Source: Campanula takesimana (taxonomy: Eukaryota > Streptophyta > Magnoliopsida > Asterales > Campanulaceae). Taken from it: 64,000 nucleotides of DNA. Shown here piece after piece: positions 32,234-44,110 of the stretch. The notes beneath the pieces are model-generated. The model had not been told where the DNA came from and ran no database searches. It saw only the letters and a list, made by a program, of their open reading frames with translations. The position numbers and the translations under genes are program-made. Position 1 is the first letter of the stretch. Each line of letters begins with the position of its first letter. The stretch is from the NCBI GenBank assembly GCA_026119855.1, contig JAOWBW010000390.1:496001-560000 (forward strand). Direction: 5' to 3'.

Positions 32234-34316
32234 TGTCACGACCCGAAACCTAGGCTCTATTTTATTAGTAATTAAATGATTTTTATTTAATTATTTGCTT
32301 ATTTATTTATTTAAATTATTATTTATTTAAATAATTATGTGTGCAATTTATGTGTTATAATATTTATGCCTAGCGTTTTATTTGGGTCTTAGTTGTTAGT
32401 AGGGAGTGTAGTATTTGTGTGTAGTGTGAGAGACGGGGCCTAAGTGTAAATGTTTTGAATAATTTTCCCTACTCCCCTCACCTCCCTCACCTTCTCCCTC
32501 ACTCTCTCCATAATTCCCAGCACTCTTCTCTCTCTCTCCATTGATTTTGGTAAGCTTTCTTTCTCTATCTTCTCTCTTCTTTTTCTCCATCTTCCTCTCA
32601 TTATCATTCATTTCTTAAAACTTGAACATTGTTTAGATCGTCGATAGGATCGCGTAGAATCAAAAAGAATTGAAATCCATCAACTTTGAGAAAATTCATG
32701 TAAGTTATTTTTCCCTCATTTTGATGCTAAAATGTTCATATCATGTTTATATGATGCTTAATGTGCCATATTTGAAGTTTGGTTGTATTTTGAATTTGTT
32801 TGGAAATTTATTTGAGTTTTGGGTAAAAATGGTAGATTGATGAATGTTGGGTTTAATCTTTAGTTTTGGGTTGATAAATGTTGTATTTGGATTCCCATTC
32901 TAGTTATAAGTGGTTTTGGTACATTGTAGAACTTGTAGAAGGAGTTGATTTTGAGTATTTGGTGTTTTGGGAGAATTTGGTTCGAAACTTGTAAAACCCA
33001 GCTCTGTTTTCCTCCCAGCCCGTAGACCAGGCGCCCGCCTGTGGTGTACCAGGCGCCCGCCTACATACCCCTTTCTGAAGACCAGACCTTCTGGTCATTC
33101 AGGCGCCCGCCTGCCCCATTCCAGGCGCCCGCCCGCCCCCTGTTCCAGGAATTTGACCTTTTTGCTTGGTTTAAGACTTAAGGCTTAACTAGTTTAGGTT
33201 TAATCCTTCTAGTTAACTTAAGATAACACCGTGGAACACTTTATTGTGTGGATTTGATTCTTTTGTGAATAAATATGATGTGAAATTTATTTAAGTACCG
33301 TTTTGGTAATGTAGTTCCTCTTTGATGTGCCGTTTGCATTGGTTGACCTTTGTGGTAACTTAATTTGATTGGTTCCCTACTTTGGAACCTTAAGTTGTTC
33401 ATTCATGCTAAATTATTATTACTTAGCATTTATTTGAAAGTCCAGCTGGTATTTTGTGTGTGTTTGGGCGATGGGAAAGATTATAATGGCAAAGCCAAGT
33501 CCATTATAATGTTGACCATTGTTTTGCCCCCTTCTATACCCCTTCTCCAGATTGGCCTTGGAAAGGATAAGTCAGCGTTCCTTTGTGAATGTTTCTGGCT
33601 ATCGGGCATGACTTTGTGTCATGGTCCTTGTCCTTTGTGACACTTTTATGATTATTTGGTTCCGGTACCGGGGTTTTCTCTTCGGCTTTCATGCTATTAT
33701 GAAGATGATGATTTGTTGATTATTGAAGCTGCGCAGCGATCCTTTATTTGGATGTTCCGGTTTGGAAAACCTTGGCTATATCCTTTGTTACGTGTTTATT
33801 TCCGCTGCTATCTGATATATGATATTTGCTATGTGCTATGTGATAATTATTATTGTTTATTGCTCTTTGCATCATAGCATGTCATGTAGTTGCATTAGTA
33901 ACTTATTGAGATTTATCTCACCCCCTTTTCTTTTATCTTTGTTTTTCCTTAACCCCCCCCCCCAGGTGCTAAGGATTAGTCTCGCTGATCACGAGAAAGA
34001 GGACGTCGAGTGTGGATCCGTTCTTTTGGGGAAGGTTGATATAGGTTGGTTCCCATTATGTAAATGTGTAACCATTTTGGGGTAGTTGTACCAAACAATG
34101 ACGTCTTTAAGAATTGTATATTTGTATTTTGTTGGGCATAAACTTGTGGAAGTTTATGATAGTTGTATTTGGTTTTTATCAAACTTGGTTTTGTAAAACT
34201 TTGGATCACCACCTTTTGGTATCAAATGGAATTTTTAACTTCGGTATTTGTCAGTTTTGGTTTTAGAGTCGACGTCCAGATCGGGGTCTCGGGCCCGCGG
34301 GTCCGGGGTCGCGACA
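32234..34316 (+). mobile_element. G4: chromovirus solo LTR
   Basis: 2083 bp from TGTCACGACCCG to GGGGTCGCGACA, collinear with the G1 LTR. It is flanked by TSD TACAT (32229-32233 and 34317-34321) with no internal region. This is the product expected from recombination between the two LTRs of a full element. It sits inside T3. Confidence 0.95.
33029..33134. repeat. Spaced AGGCGCCCGCCT array in G4
   Basis: Four copies of AGGCGCCCGCCT (the last ends CCC) start at 33029, 33051, 33101 and 33123, with spacings 22, 50 and 22. The array begins 795 bp into the LTR. Confidence 0.88.
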
Positions 34317-34321
34317 TACAT

Positions 34322-35186
34322 TCTTGTCTAGTTGGAATGATGCTTTTGTGGGCAATAATGATCATTTGGATGATAAAGCCTCCATCTTTATCATCCAACA
34401 TTGATCTAGCTCTAAAGTCCCCTTTGGGGCCATAAAGATTCAATCTTTTTGTGTTGATTTGACTCTTTGAAGGTTAATAAGTCATAAAAATGCCATCTTG
34501 GGGATAAAGCTTCAATCTTTAATCACCAAATGGTCAATTTTGGCCCAAAGGGCATGTTCATCAACTTTTCTCAATTTTCTCCCATGATTGCTTATGATCA
34601 CACCCAAATACTTGTTTTGGGGACTAAGTGATGATCATTTAGCATAGGAATGTTGTATTTAAATTTATAAAGTGTTTTAAACAAACTGGAATCAAAACAG
34701 TTCTGTCCAGTTTCAACAGAATGATCTGTTTCTGCTCTGAAACTGGACTGTTCTTGACTGAACTGTAAAATCCCAGGAAATGGCCTGTACATCCGTACGG
34801 CTATATTGGGAATGGGGGGGGCAAAATGTCTGTTTTGCCCTCTGATCCTTATTTTCTTAATAAACAGACCCTTTCAGTTAAGTTTTTCCAAACAAAGCCA
34901 ATAACAGAAGCTTTTCCGTTAAATACACACACACACACGCACATTTTCAAACTAACAAGGGAGACTCAGTTTTTTCCGAGGCATTTTGGGTGAACCGCAA
35001 ATATGTTCTTCCCAAAGTGTAACCTGACCTCCGAACTCACCTTCTCTAACCATTTTCATTTGTTGGGTTTAAAATTAACAAATGTGGCGACTCCGTTTTT
35101 TTTCGTTAGGAAAGTTACCCGTGTTTGGCATTTCTTCCTCGTGCGAAACCCGCTTGTTTTCGCCGTCGAGGGACGGGATCCTTATA
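34322..35186 (+). mobile_element. T3 Tat solo LTR, right part
   Basis: Resumes after G4 and ends GGGATCCTTATA, against GGGATCCTTACA in T2. It matches T2 inverted over ATGTGGCGACTCCG, AAAGTTACCCGTGTTTGGC and CATTTCTTCCTCGTG. It carries a CCGTACGG variant (34793-34800). The total LTR length is about 1.54 kb, shorter than in T2, so there are internal deletions. Confidence 0.8.
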
Positions 35187-38107
35187 AAACGTAAAGAAAA
35201 TAATTGTGGCTAATAATTATAACTCTAATTGATGCAATTTGGCAACATGGCAATTGGATTGACCATTTAAAATAATTCTGGATGATCAATGAAAGAGAGT
35301 GGTAGTGAGACTACCACTTGGGATATTTATGTTAATCTTTCTACCTTCAATTATTGGGTATTGGATACCGGATATGGGTCCCACATTTGTATGAATGTGA
35401 AATAATTAATGAATTGAAAGACTACTTATAGTAAAGTTTGATCTATGAATGGTAATGATGCAAGAGTTGCAACATTGTTCGTAGAACACTTATGAAGTGA
35501 CTTTACTCATTAAGTAGAAAATATTATTTTGTTATAAGATAATGAAGGATGTTTATTTCTTATTTGGAATAAAAAAAAGTGCTTTATTTATTATGATTTA
35601 CTTTATTGTGTTATCATATAAATAAATCTTATATCCTGAATCTTAAAGGACGAAATAATGAATGAGGCTGTAACATTAATAATTAAATTCCTTATGCATT
35701 ATTGTTTTGATCAAATAAATGAGAAATGCATATCTAAAATTTCATGGGACGGAGTTTTAAAGTCATATGATTTGGAATCATATGATTTATGCAAATCGTA
35801 TTTAGTTGGACAAAGACATCTTTTACTAGGAATAGAAAAGGCTAATATCTTACTTGACCTAATACATGTCGATGTATATGGTGCATTAAGTAGCAATGCT
35901 GAAAGAGAATTTCGGTTGTACTTGGTAAAACTATTCAAAGATTCTGATTTAATCATGATGATGAATAATTGAACCAATAATTTGACAGTCATCGTTAAGT
36001 TTGTGAAATAGTTTCACAATTAACTCCACCAAGAACACCATTTAGAATGATGTGTCTACAAGGAGGTATAGAACCTTATTGGATATGGTTCATTAGATGA
36101 TGAAGTCAAATTGATCTTCCATTATTTGTTTTGGGGTTATGTATTGTAAACCACTATAATTACACTAATTTGAGTTCCATCAAAAGAGGTTAAAATGTGA
36201 AAGAAAACTTGGTTTGTCTTTCATAAAGATTTAAGATGGTGAGACCTTTTTGGAAAAGAGATGTTTGGGACACACTCACATTTAAATCTAATAAATATAT
36301 TTTCATGGGATATCCTAAGGAAACTTGAGGATGTTATTTTACTTGTAAGAAACAAACGGTTTGTTGCTTAAAAATGTACTTTTCTAGATAAATTGTTTAT
36401 CTCTAAAAGAACCAGTGGGAGTAAAATATATCTCGAATGGTTCGAGACCTAGAAAATATCATTGAAACTAAGATGGAAGTTGAACCAACTTTCACATGGA
36501 GTTGTGAAAATACGTTCAAGATTATACAAGTTCTTGCATGCATGATAGGATACAATCTATAGCAAGAAATATTGGATTTTTCGAAATAGAAAATATTGAG
36601 GTAAAGTTCATTGAGAATGACATATTTTCCGCCTATCAAAATGCAATGTCCGCTCCATAATTAGATTAATGACTTGGAGTAATAAAATCTAAAAGGCAAT
36701 CCATGTATAATAATCAAGTTTAGAACTTGATCATTCTAACCTAAAGGTGTAAAAACCAAAGGATAGGATTGAGTTTTCTTGGAGAAAACTTACATGGGTA
36801 GCAAGGAACATACTATAATTCTCATGGTCATATCTTCATATTTGGAATATGAAACTTGACAAGTGGATGTCAAAACAAGCGTTCTTTAACGGGAACCCAC
36901 TTAAGGATGTATTGGATACAACCTAAAGGTTTTGATAGTCAAGAAAATTCTTAGAAAGTATGTAAGTTGCGAAAATCCATGGGATGGATTGAAGCAAGCT
37001 TCTAGGAGTTGGAATCTCTGTTTTGATGGATCAGTCAAAGTATTTGGCTTTATCAAGAACGAAGATGAACATTGTGTCTACAAGAAGATTAGTGGGCGCA
37101 TTGTGCTATTTCTTATTTTATATGTGGATGACATATTTCTCATTGGAAACGACATTCCCACACTTCAGTCTGTAGAGACTTGGTTAGGAAAGTGTTTCGC
37201 AATGAAAGATATAGGTGAAGCCGCATATGTCCTTGGCATTAAGATCTACAGAGATAGATCAAAGAAGCTAATTGATTTAAGCCAAAGTACAAACATTGAC
37301 AAGGTCCTTAGAAGATTCTGTATAAAAATTCTAAGAGAAGACGCTTGCCAGTGTTACATGGAGTTTGTCTCAGCAAGACTCAATGTCCTATGACAAATGA
37401 TGATCTTGGGAAAATGAGTGAGATTCCATATGCTTCGGCAATTGGATCCATCATGTATGTCATGATACGTACTAGGCCGGATGTATCTTATGATTGGAGC
37501 ATAACGAGAAGATGACAGTCCGACCTCGGTGAGAGTCACTGGATGGCTATGAAAGCGACTCTTAAGTACTTGAGAAGGACTAAAAATTCGTTTTCTAATC
37601 TATGGAGTAATGGAAGATGATCTTGTTCTAAATGGTTACACGGATGCATGCTTCCAAACCAACAAAGATGATAGAAGATCGCAATCAAATTTTGTGGTTA
37701 CGGTGAAGCTGTAAGTTGGAATGGTTCCAAGCAAAGTACAGTTACTAAACTCTACAACTAAAACTAAGTATATTGCTGCATTGGATGCTGCAAAGGAAGT
37801 TGTTTGGATTAAGAAATTCATTTGTGAACTTGAATTGGTTCCTAGTATTGCTAGTCCAAATAGACCTTTATTGTGTGAATATTGGTGCTATTGCTCAAGC
37901 AAAAGAACCAAGGGCATATCAGAAATTCAAACACATACTTGGGCATTTTCATATCATTTGAGAAATCGTTGATATGGGAAACGTAAATATATGCAGAGTA
38001 CCTACTAATGATAACATTGTGGACCCGCTAACAAAGGGACTTCCACAAGCTAAACATGATGGTCATATTAAGTCCATGGGTATTAGATACATGAGATATT
38101 GGGCCTA
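35187..38107 (+). pseudogene. C1 copia Pol, decayed
   Basis: Fragments appear in the order expected for Ty1/copia. Protease: YWVLDTGYGSHICMNVK (about 35357), followed at once by a stop. Pre-integrase and start of integrase: 35658-35972, with INEKCISKISWDGVL and DLIHVDVYGALSSNA. Integrase remnants continue to about 36660. RT: 36932-37393, with QASRSWNLCFDGS and LYVDDIFLIGND, so the YVDD core is kept. RNase H and its end: about 37440-38107, with TKYIAALDAAKEV and the end GIRYMRYWA. Many frameshifts and stops break it. The family is that of C3, to which it is close across RT. Confidence 0.88.
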
Positions 38108-38122
38108 GGGCAAGTGGGAGAT
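38108..38122 (+). other. C1 polypurine tract
   Basis: GGGCAAGTGGGAGAT immediately precedes the LTR start TGTTGG. Copia elements commonly have this purine-rich signal right after the RNase H stop. Confidence 0.85.
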
Positions 38123-38963
38123 TGTTGGTGTTGGTTCCCTAGGCACGTTTGTTAAACGTTGTATATGATATCATTTTATTCATATTAATAAAAAAATGTT
38201 TCGATTATTATTATTGCTCATGTTTGCCTATAATAATCTCCGTCCCTAGTACTTGTTTGGTACTAGTATAAAGGCTAAATGATCATGGGATGATCATGTT
38301 AGATTTATGGGTACTTGTTTGGAACAAGGTATTGGACATGACCCGTGACCCGCTCTATGAGATTTATATCATGGTCTATGTCGTATATATATCTCATATT
38401 AGTTATGTCATTTTAATCCTTAGACATGAAGTTATTATAGTATTCCACGTGATGAATGTTATGTTTGACATATTCAAACGCTACCTTAACCGGGTAGTTA
38501 TAAAGGGTATGATTGGCATAATCAGATTCTTGTAGGGAAGAATAATAAGCTGAGTTGGATTTGTCCCTCTTCGGAAAGATGTCAAGCTTGGGCCCCTCTT
38601 AGGAATGATGTTGATGAAATGTTTGGCCAAACTCAAATGAATTGATTGGATCAATGCCATTTGGATTATAAATATATTCGGGATCGAGAAAGTATTGAAT
38701 AATACAAGTTGACTATTTGACCATGACTTGTGTTCAATGACATCGTGGACAAAGGGATTGTGACATGTTCTAAAAGGAATGCAAACTAGTATCTAGGTTA
38801 CACTATTTGGGTAGGTATGATGGTTTGCTAGAACCTAATCATATCTTATGGATTCATGATTGGACCCATTGCCAACTTAGTGTAATCCTAAAGGGTCACT
38901 CACGAATAGAAAGAATCCTAAAGGACTGAATTGGAATTATGGAAATTTGAGCCTTTCTGGTCT

Positions 38964-39179
38964 GGCACGACCATGACGATTATAAGGCACGACAGTGCCA
39001 ATAATCGGCAAAAAGGGAAGAAGGCTCAAACCAGTTGGCACGACCGTGCTGGTTATAACGCACGACCGTGCTAGGCACGGCCGTGCCGATTATAAAGCAC
39101 GACCGTGCCAATAATCGGCAAGAGGATGGCAGGCTCGATCCTATTGGCACGACCATGCCAGATATAGGGCATGACCTTG
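38964..39179. repeat. Spaced GGCACGACCGTG array in C1 LTR
   Basis: Eight copies of GGCACGACC(G/A)TG or variants start at 38964, 38986, 39037, 39059, 39074, 39096, 39146 and 39168. The spacings are 22, 51, 22, 15, 22, 50 and 22: the four-motif block occurs twice. It starts 841 bp into the LTR and ends about 90 bp before the TATA candidate. Confidence 0.88.
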
Positions 39180-39265
39180 CCAGATCTGATGTGATAGAAA
39201 AATATGCCTTAATTGGGTTACGGGATTTAGGTTTCCTAGGTCCTTAAGGGTTAAGGACTAGGACC

Positions 39266-39273
39266 TATATAAG
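39266..39273 (+). promoter_or_regulatory. Candidate TATA box in C1 LTR
   Basis: CCTATATAAGTATC, downstream of the motif array and about 1.14 kb into the LTR. Confidence 0.6.
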
Positions 39274-39696
39274 TATCTTTTCACCAGCCATTAAGGATAT
39301 GATTCTTAGTTTCTTAGAGAGACAATATTCTTGATCAAAGGTTTGGAATCAAAGATCAAGAATTCATAATTCCATATAGTCATTATAATTGTGAAAGTGT
39401 GTTTCATAATTAGGTCTAGCAACCAAGATCAAGTTTTCTTCATATTCGTTCGTGGTGTGGATACCGCTAGAGGGTGAAGCTTATCATCATCATAGTTCAT
39501 GTTCTTTTTCTGTTCGTGATCAAGCTTTCAAGCCTCCACCGAATTCAAGGTTGCAAATTCAAAAGCATCAAGGGTTAGTAATCTAGTATTCATTATGTTG
39601 TATTTGATGTAATCATATGAATGGATCTATGGGCTTTGGGTTTCTATAAAATTTTAAATGCTTAATTCCGCTGCGCATGTTACTAGGAAACCCAGC

Positions 39697-41633
39697 GGAA
39701 ATTTGATTCCCCCCGCTATCTGCACAAGAGCCGTATGGCTCAAGACATGGATCACGGCAACAATAGAGCTGTACGGCTCCCAATCCCCTGGCAGATCAGA
39801 TTTTTTGCTCCTTCAACAACTTGGCCATTCAAGTCGAGATTTGACCACTTCCAGCTGCAAATGGACGGGGAAATGACCCCTAAAATGATCCCTAAACCTA
39901 CCAAGAGGGTCTAAGTGAATGATTTTCACCTCCCTCCTCAATATTACCACCCCCCTCATCCATTCTTAACAACACAATTCACACAAGCAACACTTGACTC
40001 CACATTCAGCCATTCACTCTCTTTTTCTCTCTCTAGTACCCAAAACACCCCCAAATCTCATTCACCAAACCACCACCACACCACCATAACACCACCACAA
40101 AACACTCATTAAACACAAGCCAAAACAACTCACTCAAACACTCATTCAATCACAAAGGCAAACACCTTAAGAAAACACCAAAAAAGTCTTCCCTTGGAAT
40201 CAAAGGAAGCACAACCTAGGTAATCTCTTCATCTTGTAATCTCTCCAAATTTAAGATGTAGTTGATCATGTAATTTTTTAAGAGGTGTAGCCACTTTGTT
40301 AGGCTAGACCTCCATTTGATGTCCAAAAAGATACAATGTTGACATTCTTGTTGTTCTTCTCTCTAAATGATGATATATCATGGCTAAATGCTCAAATGGC
40401 TGTGGTTCTGTGTTGTTAACATGTATATATATGTATACCTAGAGTTTCATGTTCATACCATCTCATTTCAGTGAGTTTTCATGAGTGTTTTCATGATATC
40501 AACGGTATTCCAGCAGATCTGCACTCTGTACCTTTCTGACTTGTTGCTTCATTTATACATAGTAAACGTGGTTTTTGGTTTTAGACCACAAAAGATATTT
40601 TGTTCTAGACAAAAATAGGAAGATTATATTGCAAAGAAAACATTTTTCTCATGAGTATAAACTTGTCTTTCAATTTATTGTTTAGACTTTTGATCTGCAG
40701 ATCTGTGCTGGTTCATCTCTGACATGGAAATGTCAGAGATATTTTGTGTTTCTTATACTTGCTTTATGTCCTTAAAACTTTCCAGATCTAGACTTTGATA
40801 TGTTATGAATAACTTTCATTGTTAGTTTTTCCCATTATTCCCCCGTTTTCATGATGCACAAAGTGGATCTTTTATGGATGTATGCATATCTGTCAGATTT
40901 GGCTGTTGAGAGTATTATCTTGCATGCCTTATTTGGACACCATAAAATGCTCCTAAAATCAGACGAAAAATCATGGTTGATACTTGATGTGTTAGGGACT
41001 TTTCTTGACCTTTACTTTCCAGATTATATAATTACAAAAACAGGTACACAGAGAAGAAACGGGTAGCAGTCCCTAAAATATTCGGGGACTGACTTTTGGA
41101 CATTCATTTTATATGGGATTTGTTTCCCTTTTTGATCACCCTTGTAAATATTAATCCCCAACCCCTTTGTGTGTTTCCTTTACTGGATGTGAATGTTAAA
41201 ATCATTTTCAAAACCAAGTGAGAGTCCACCCAAACCGACTCTCACTTGTGAATTAAAGCAAACAATCCTAGAATAGGAAGACCTCCTCATATAGTAATAA
41301 CCAATTTTGTTAGGGCATAAAAGCAAGGTATAAAAGGCATAAAATTAACTTAAGTGGCATGCATGCAAGATACCATCACGGGCGAGGAGAGTGCCTAACC
41401 CCTTCTCTTTCTCGTAAATTAGCCCCTGAACCCACTTTCTCTAAACAAAAGGTTTTATCTTCGTTTTTCCTAAAATAAAATGAGGTGGCGACTCTTGACT
41501 GTTTGATTCCATCGAGAGAAAACCATTACGAGGGAACTGAGCGCATTTCCGAAAGCGCATTAGCACGAGGCATCACCCGAATCGCCCTCGCGGGACGATC
41601 ATTTTGGTGAGCGGCTTCTAGCGCGGGCTCTCA
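39697..41633 (+). repeat. T4 5' LTR (5'-truncated)
   Basis: Collinear with the 3' LTR from GAAATTTGATTCCCC onward and ends GCGGGCTCTCA. It carries AGCCGTATGGCT (39729-39740) and AGCTGTACGGCT (39767-39778), 38 bp apart. It keeps a 400-bp stretch (about 40630-41029) absent from the 3' LTR. Confidence 0.9.
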
Positions 41634-41636
41634 TAG

Positions 41637-41654
41637 TGGCGACTCTGCTGGGGA
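41637..41654 (+). other. T4 primer binding site
   Basis: TGGCGACTCTGCTGGGGA lies 3 bases after the LTR end. Tat elements of plants commonly carry a TGGCGACTC primer site, thought to pair with a tRNA other than iMet; the exact tRNA is not determined here. Confidence 0.7.
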
Positions 41655-42399
41655 TTTATTATAAAGTGGGCTAGACTCTAATCTTTATGTTTGCCATGCT
41701 TTACTTGCCTTGTTTGGTTTGTATATATTTATGCCCTAACCTTTGTTTTATAGGGGCATTTCTTATACCTTGTTTATATATATGCATGCGTGGTGAATGA
41801 TTCCTTAAAAAAAAAAAAAAGCGAGAGAGAGAGAGAGAAAAAGATTTTCTTGTTTTCTTTAATTACTTTCAAAATCATTTTCGAACTTATAGATACCTCA
41901 CACACATGCACGTTTTTGAAAATAACGCCTCTTAGAACCGTACAAACCCGAGAATGTAAGCTCATCGACTTCCCTATAGGGCCCGCGGTGGACATTCTCA
42001 CCCCAAAGCGTGCCTACTTGTCGTTGCGATGGGTGTAAGCCAATCTCTCCCGTTACCAAGCCACGATGTCCATGTTTTCAAAAAATGACACGTCCCAGAC
42101 TTCATGCCGGTTTTTGTCTAGCAATTTCACCTCAATCCTATGCATTTCCCAAAAGGTCATAAACAACCTACATTGTGGAAATTCATAATATGCTCAGATT
42201 GACTTTAAATTGTCAAGACCCTCCCTTAGACCGTAACCGAATGGTGGATCCCCGAAAGAGTATAGGCCCTTCGCTAGAGGCTTGGACGGCCAATATTATA
42301 GGTGGAAAATGTTGGTCCTATACTGTAATGGCCGAAGAAGGGAATGATCAAGCCTATGTGCCGCCACCGGGTCTTCAGGCATGGTTTGAATAGAATGTA
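41655..42399 (+). other. T4 leader, possible gag N-terminal extension
   Basis: Non-coding to about 42170, with poly-A and GA runs at 41807-41840. From 42175 a frame in phase with gag gives MEIHNMLRLTLNCQD and VPPPGLQAWFE, then TAG at 42391-42393. It may be the true gag N-terminus cut off by a stop. Confidence 0.5.
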
Positions 42400-44110
42400 T
42401 TGGGTCAGATGAGGATTCCGCAAGATGAGCTACTCGCTACGCTTGTCCAGATTCAGAATCAGAATGGTAATGGGGCTCCTAATGGCAACCCCAATGGAAA
42501 TCCCAATGGCAATCCGAATGGAAATGAGAATGGTAATGGGGCTCCTAATGGCAACCCCAACGGAAATCCCAATGGCAATCCGAATGGAAATCAGAATGGC
42601 AATGGAGTTCCCAATGGTAACCCTAATGGCAATGGCAATCCGAATCCAAATGGAAATAGCAACGACATCCCTATCATGAACTTGAATCCCAATGGCAGCA
42701 ACACCAACGGTCATAATCATCACCAAAACATCCATCCTCACGGTCATGTGGCTCATCCAGACTTCAGTGACATCAACCACAACTTCATCCCGAATCAAGC
42801 AAATTTTATGGTGAACCCATCTCAGTATCCACCCGATCATAATGCCTTTGCTCAGTACATGAAAACTCTGTACCCAAATCAGAAACCCAATGCCTATGGT
42901 ACATTTTCTAGCAGTGTTTCTCCGTTCAACCAAGGAACTTCCCAAGGGCAAGATCCTAATTTGGTCCGCCAAATGGAAGCATTCTACAAAGGTGTCCCAT
43001 ATGTGCCTCTTACTAGAGCTGAAATTGAGATGAATGAGATGAAAGAAATGTTGAGAAAAGTCATGAATAAAGGAGAGTTTTCTACAGATTCTTTGAAATT
43101 GTCTCCATTTGCTGTTTTGCCTCCTAAATTCAAGATGCCCGATGTGGAAAAATTTGATGGTACGGGTTGCCCAATGGCCCACTTAAAATCTTATGCTCAT
43201 GCAATGCAGTCCCGTGGGGCTAATATTGGTGCTATGGCCTCCAACTTCCATTTGACTTTGGTAGGGGCCGCTAAGCAGTGGTTCATGACTGTGGATGCCA
43301 ACCTGGTTGATAATTGGGGGAAGCTCGTGGATGAATTCCAAAAGCGATACAAAGATAAATCCAACTAGGAGAAGAGACTCTGTGATCTTGATTCGTGTGC
43401 TCAGCGTGAGAAGGAATCATTCTCTGAATTTGCGAGTAGGTGGAGGAAGAAAGTTGCTTAGACTTTAGAAAGGCCCGACAGTGCCAAGCAAACTCGTATT
43501 TTCCTTAAGAATCTTCAACCGGTGTATGCAGATAAGATGAAATATCTTCCATTTCCTGATTTTGCTTCAATCCTAGATGTGGGTTCCCGTATTGACAAAG
43601 ATGACCAAACTGGGGTAATCAAGCTAGATTCTTCTCCTAACTCCTACAGATACTGGTCCGCTGCTAAATCTCCAGCACAAGTTGTGAACAATGTTTCCAT
43701 GGCTCCTGCTCCCTTTTGGAACAACTATGTGGGACCTAGCCGGAACAATTACAATAGGGCACCCCCGTGCTATAATCAAGATGGATCTGTGAACTCCATC
43801 AACATTCAGCAAAGGAATGGTAGAAATCGGAGAGAGAGGCAGTTTGATAAATTCAACGCTCCATTGTCCACTCTTTTCCAAGGATTGGTCGCCCAATGGG
43901 TATTGAAACCAATAGAAGGATACCGCCCGCCTAATCCGCCTCCTAAGAATTGGGACGCAAACAAGTATTGGCATACCACGTATCACCTGGTCATGCGACG
44001 GATGATTGTTGGAATTTGAGGCACACCTTGCAAGACATGATTGAAGATGGGCTCATTCAGAAACCACCCCAACCAAATGTGGTGACTAATCCCTTGCCTG
44101 GGATCTATAT
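42400..44110 (+). pseudogene. T4 Gag with Asn-Pro-Asn-Gly repeats, broken
   Basis: The frame begins MGQMRIPQDELLATLVQ. Residues about 22-90 are a low-complexity (NPNG)n/NGNGAP region. The capsid part follows, with FDGTGCPMAHLKSYAHAMQ and GAAKQWFMTVD. In-frame TAG codons lie at 43366-43368 and 43459-43461, and the frame continues to about 43980. A frameshift then moves to the Cys/His segment HVSPGHATDDCWNLRHTLQD, the knuckle-like motif of Tat Gags. G5 is inserted right after PLPGIY. It is the capsid protein of a Tat element and cannot make full Gag. Confidence 0.85.
42460..42663 (+). repeat. 66-bp coding minisatellite (NPNG repeats)
   Basis: About three copies of a 66-bp (22-codon) unit starting near AATGGTAATGGGGCTCCTAA, each built of smaller 12-bp AATGGCAACCCC-like units. 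The phase is a multiple of 3 throughout, so the protein repeat is preserved. Confidence 0.85.

Larger units (their letters stand above)
38123..39696 (+). mobile_element. C1 copia 3' LTR, last bases lost
   Basis: Begins TGTTGGTGTTGG and is collinear with the C3 LTR through CCTAGGCACGTTT and up to TTCCGCTGCGCATGTTA. C3 then ends AAACCCAACA, while here AAACCCAGCG runs straight into T4 LTR sequence, so the last few bases are lost or altered. TATATAAG (39266-39273) is a good TATA candidate, after the motif array. Confidence 0.88.

Noticed and set aside
42430..43182. 250-aa - strand frame opposite T4 gag
   Set aside because: It mirrors the 66-bp minisatellite on the sense strand (Ile/Ala/Val-Gly repeats). 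A shadow of the gag frame.
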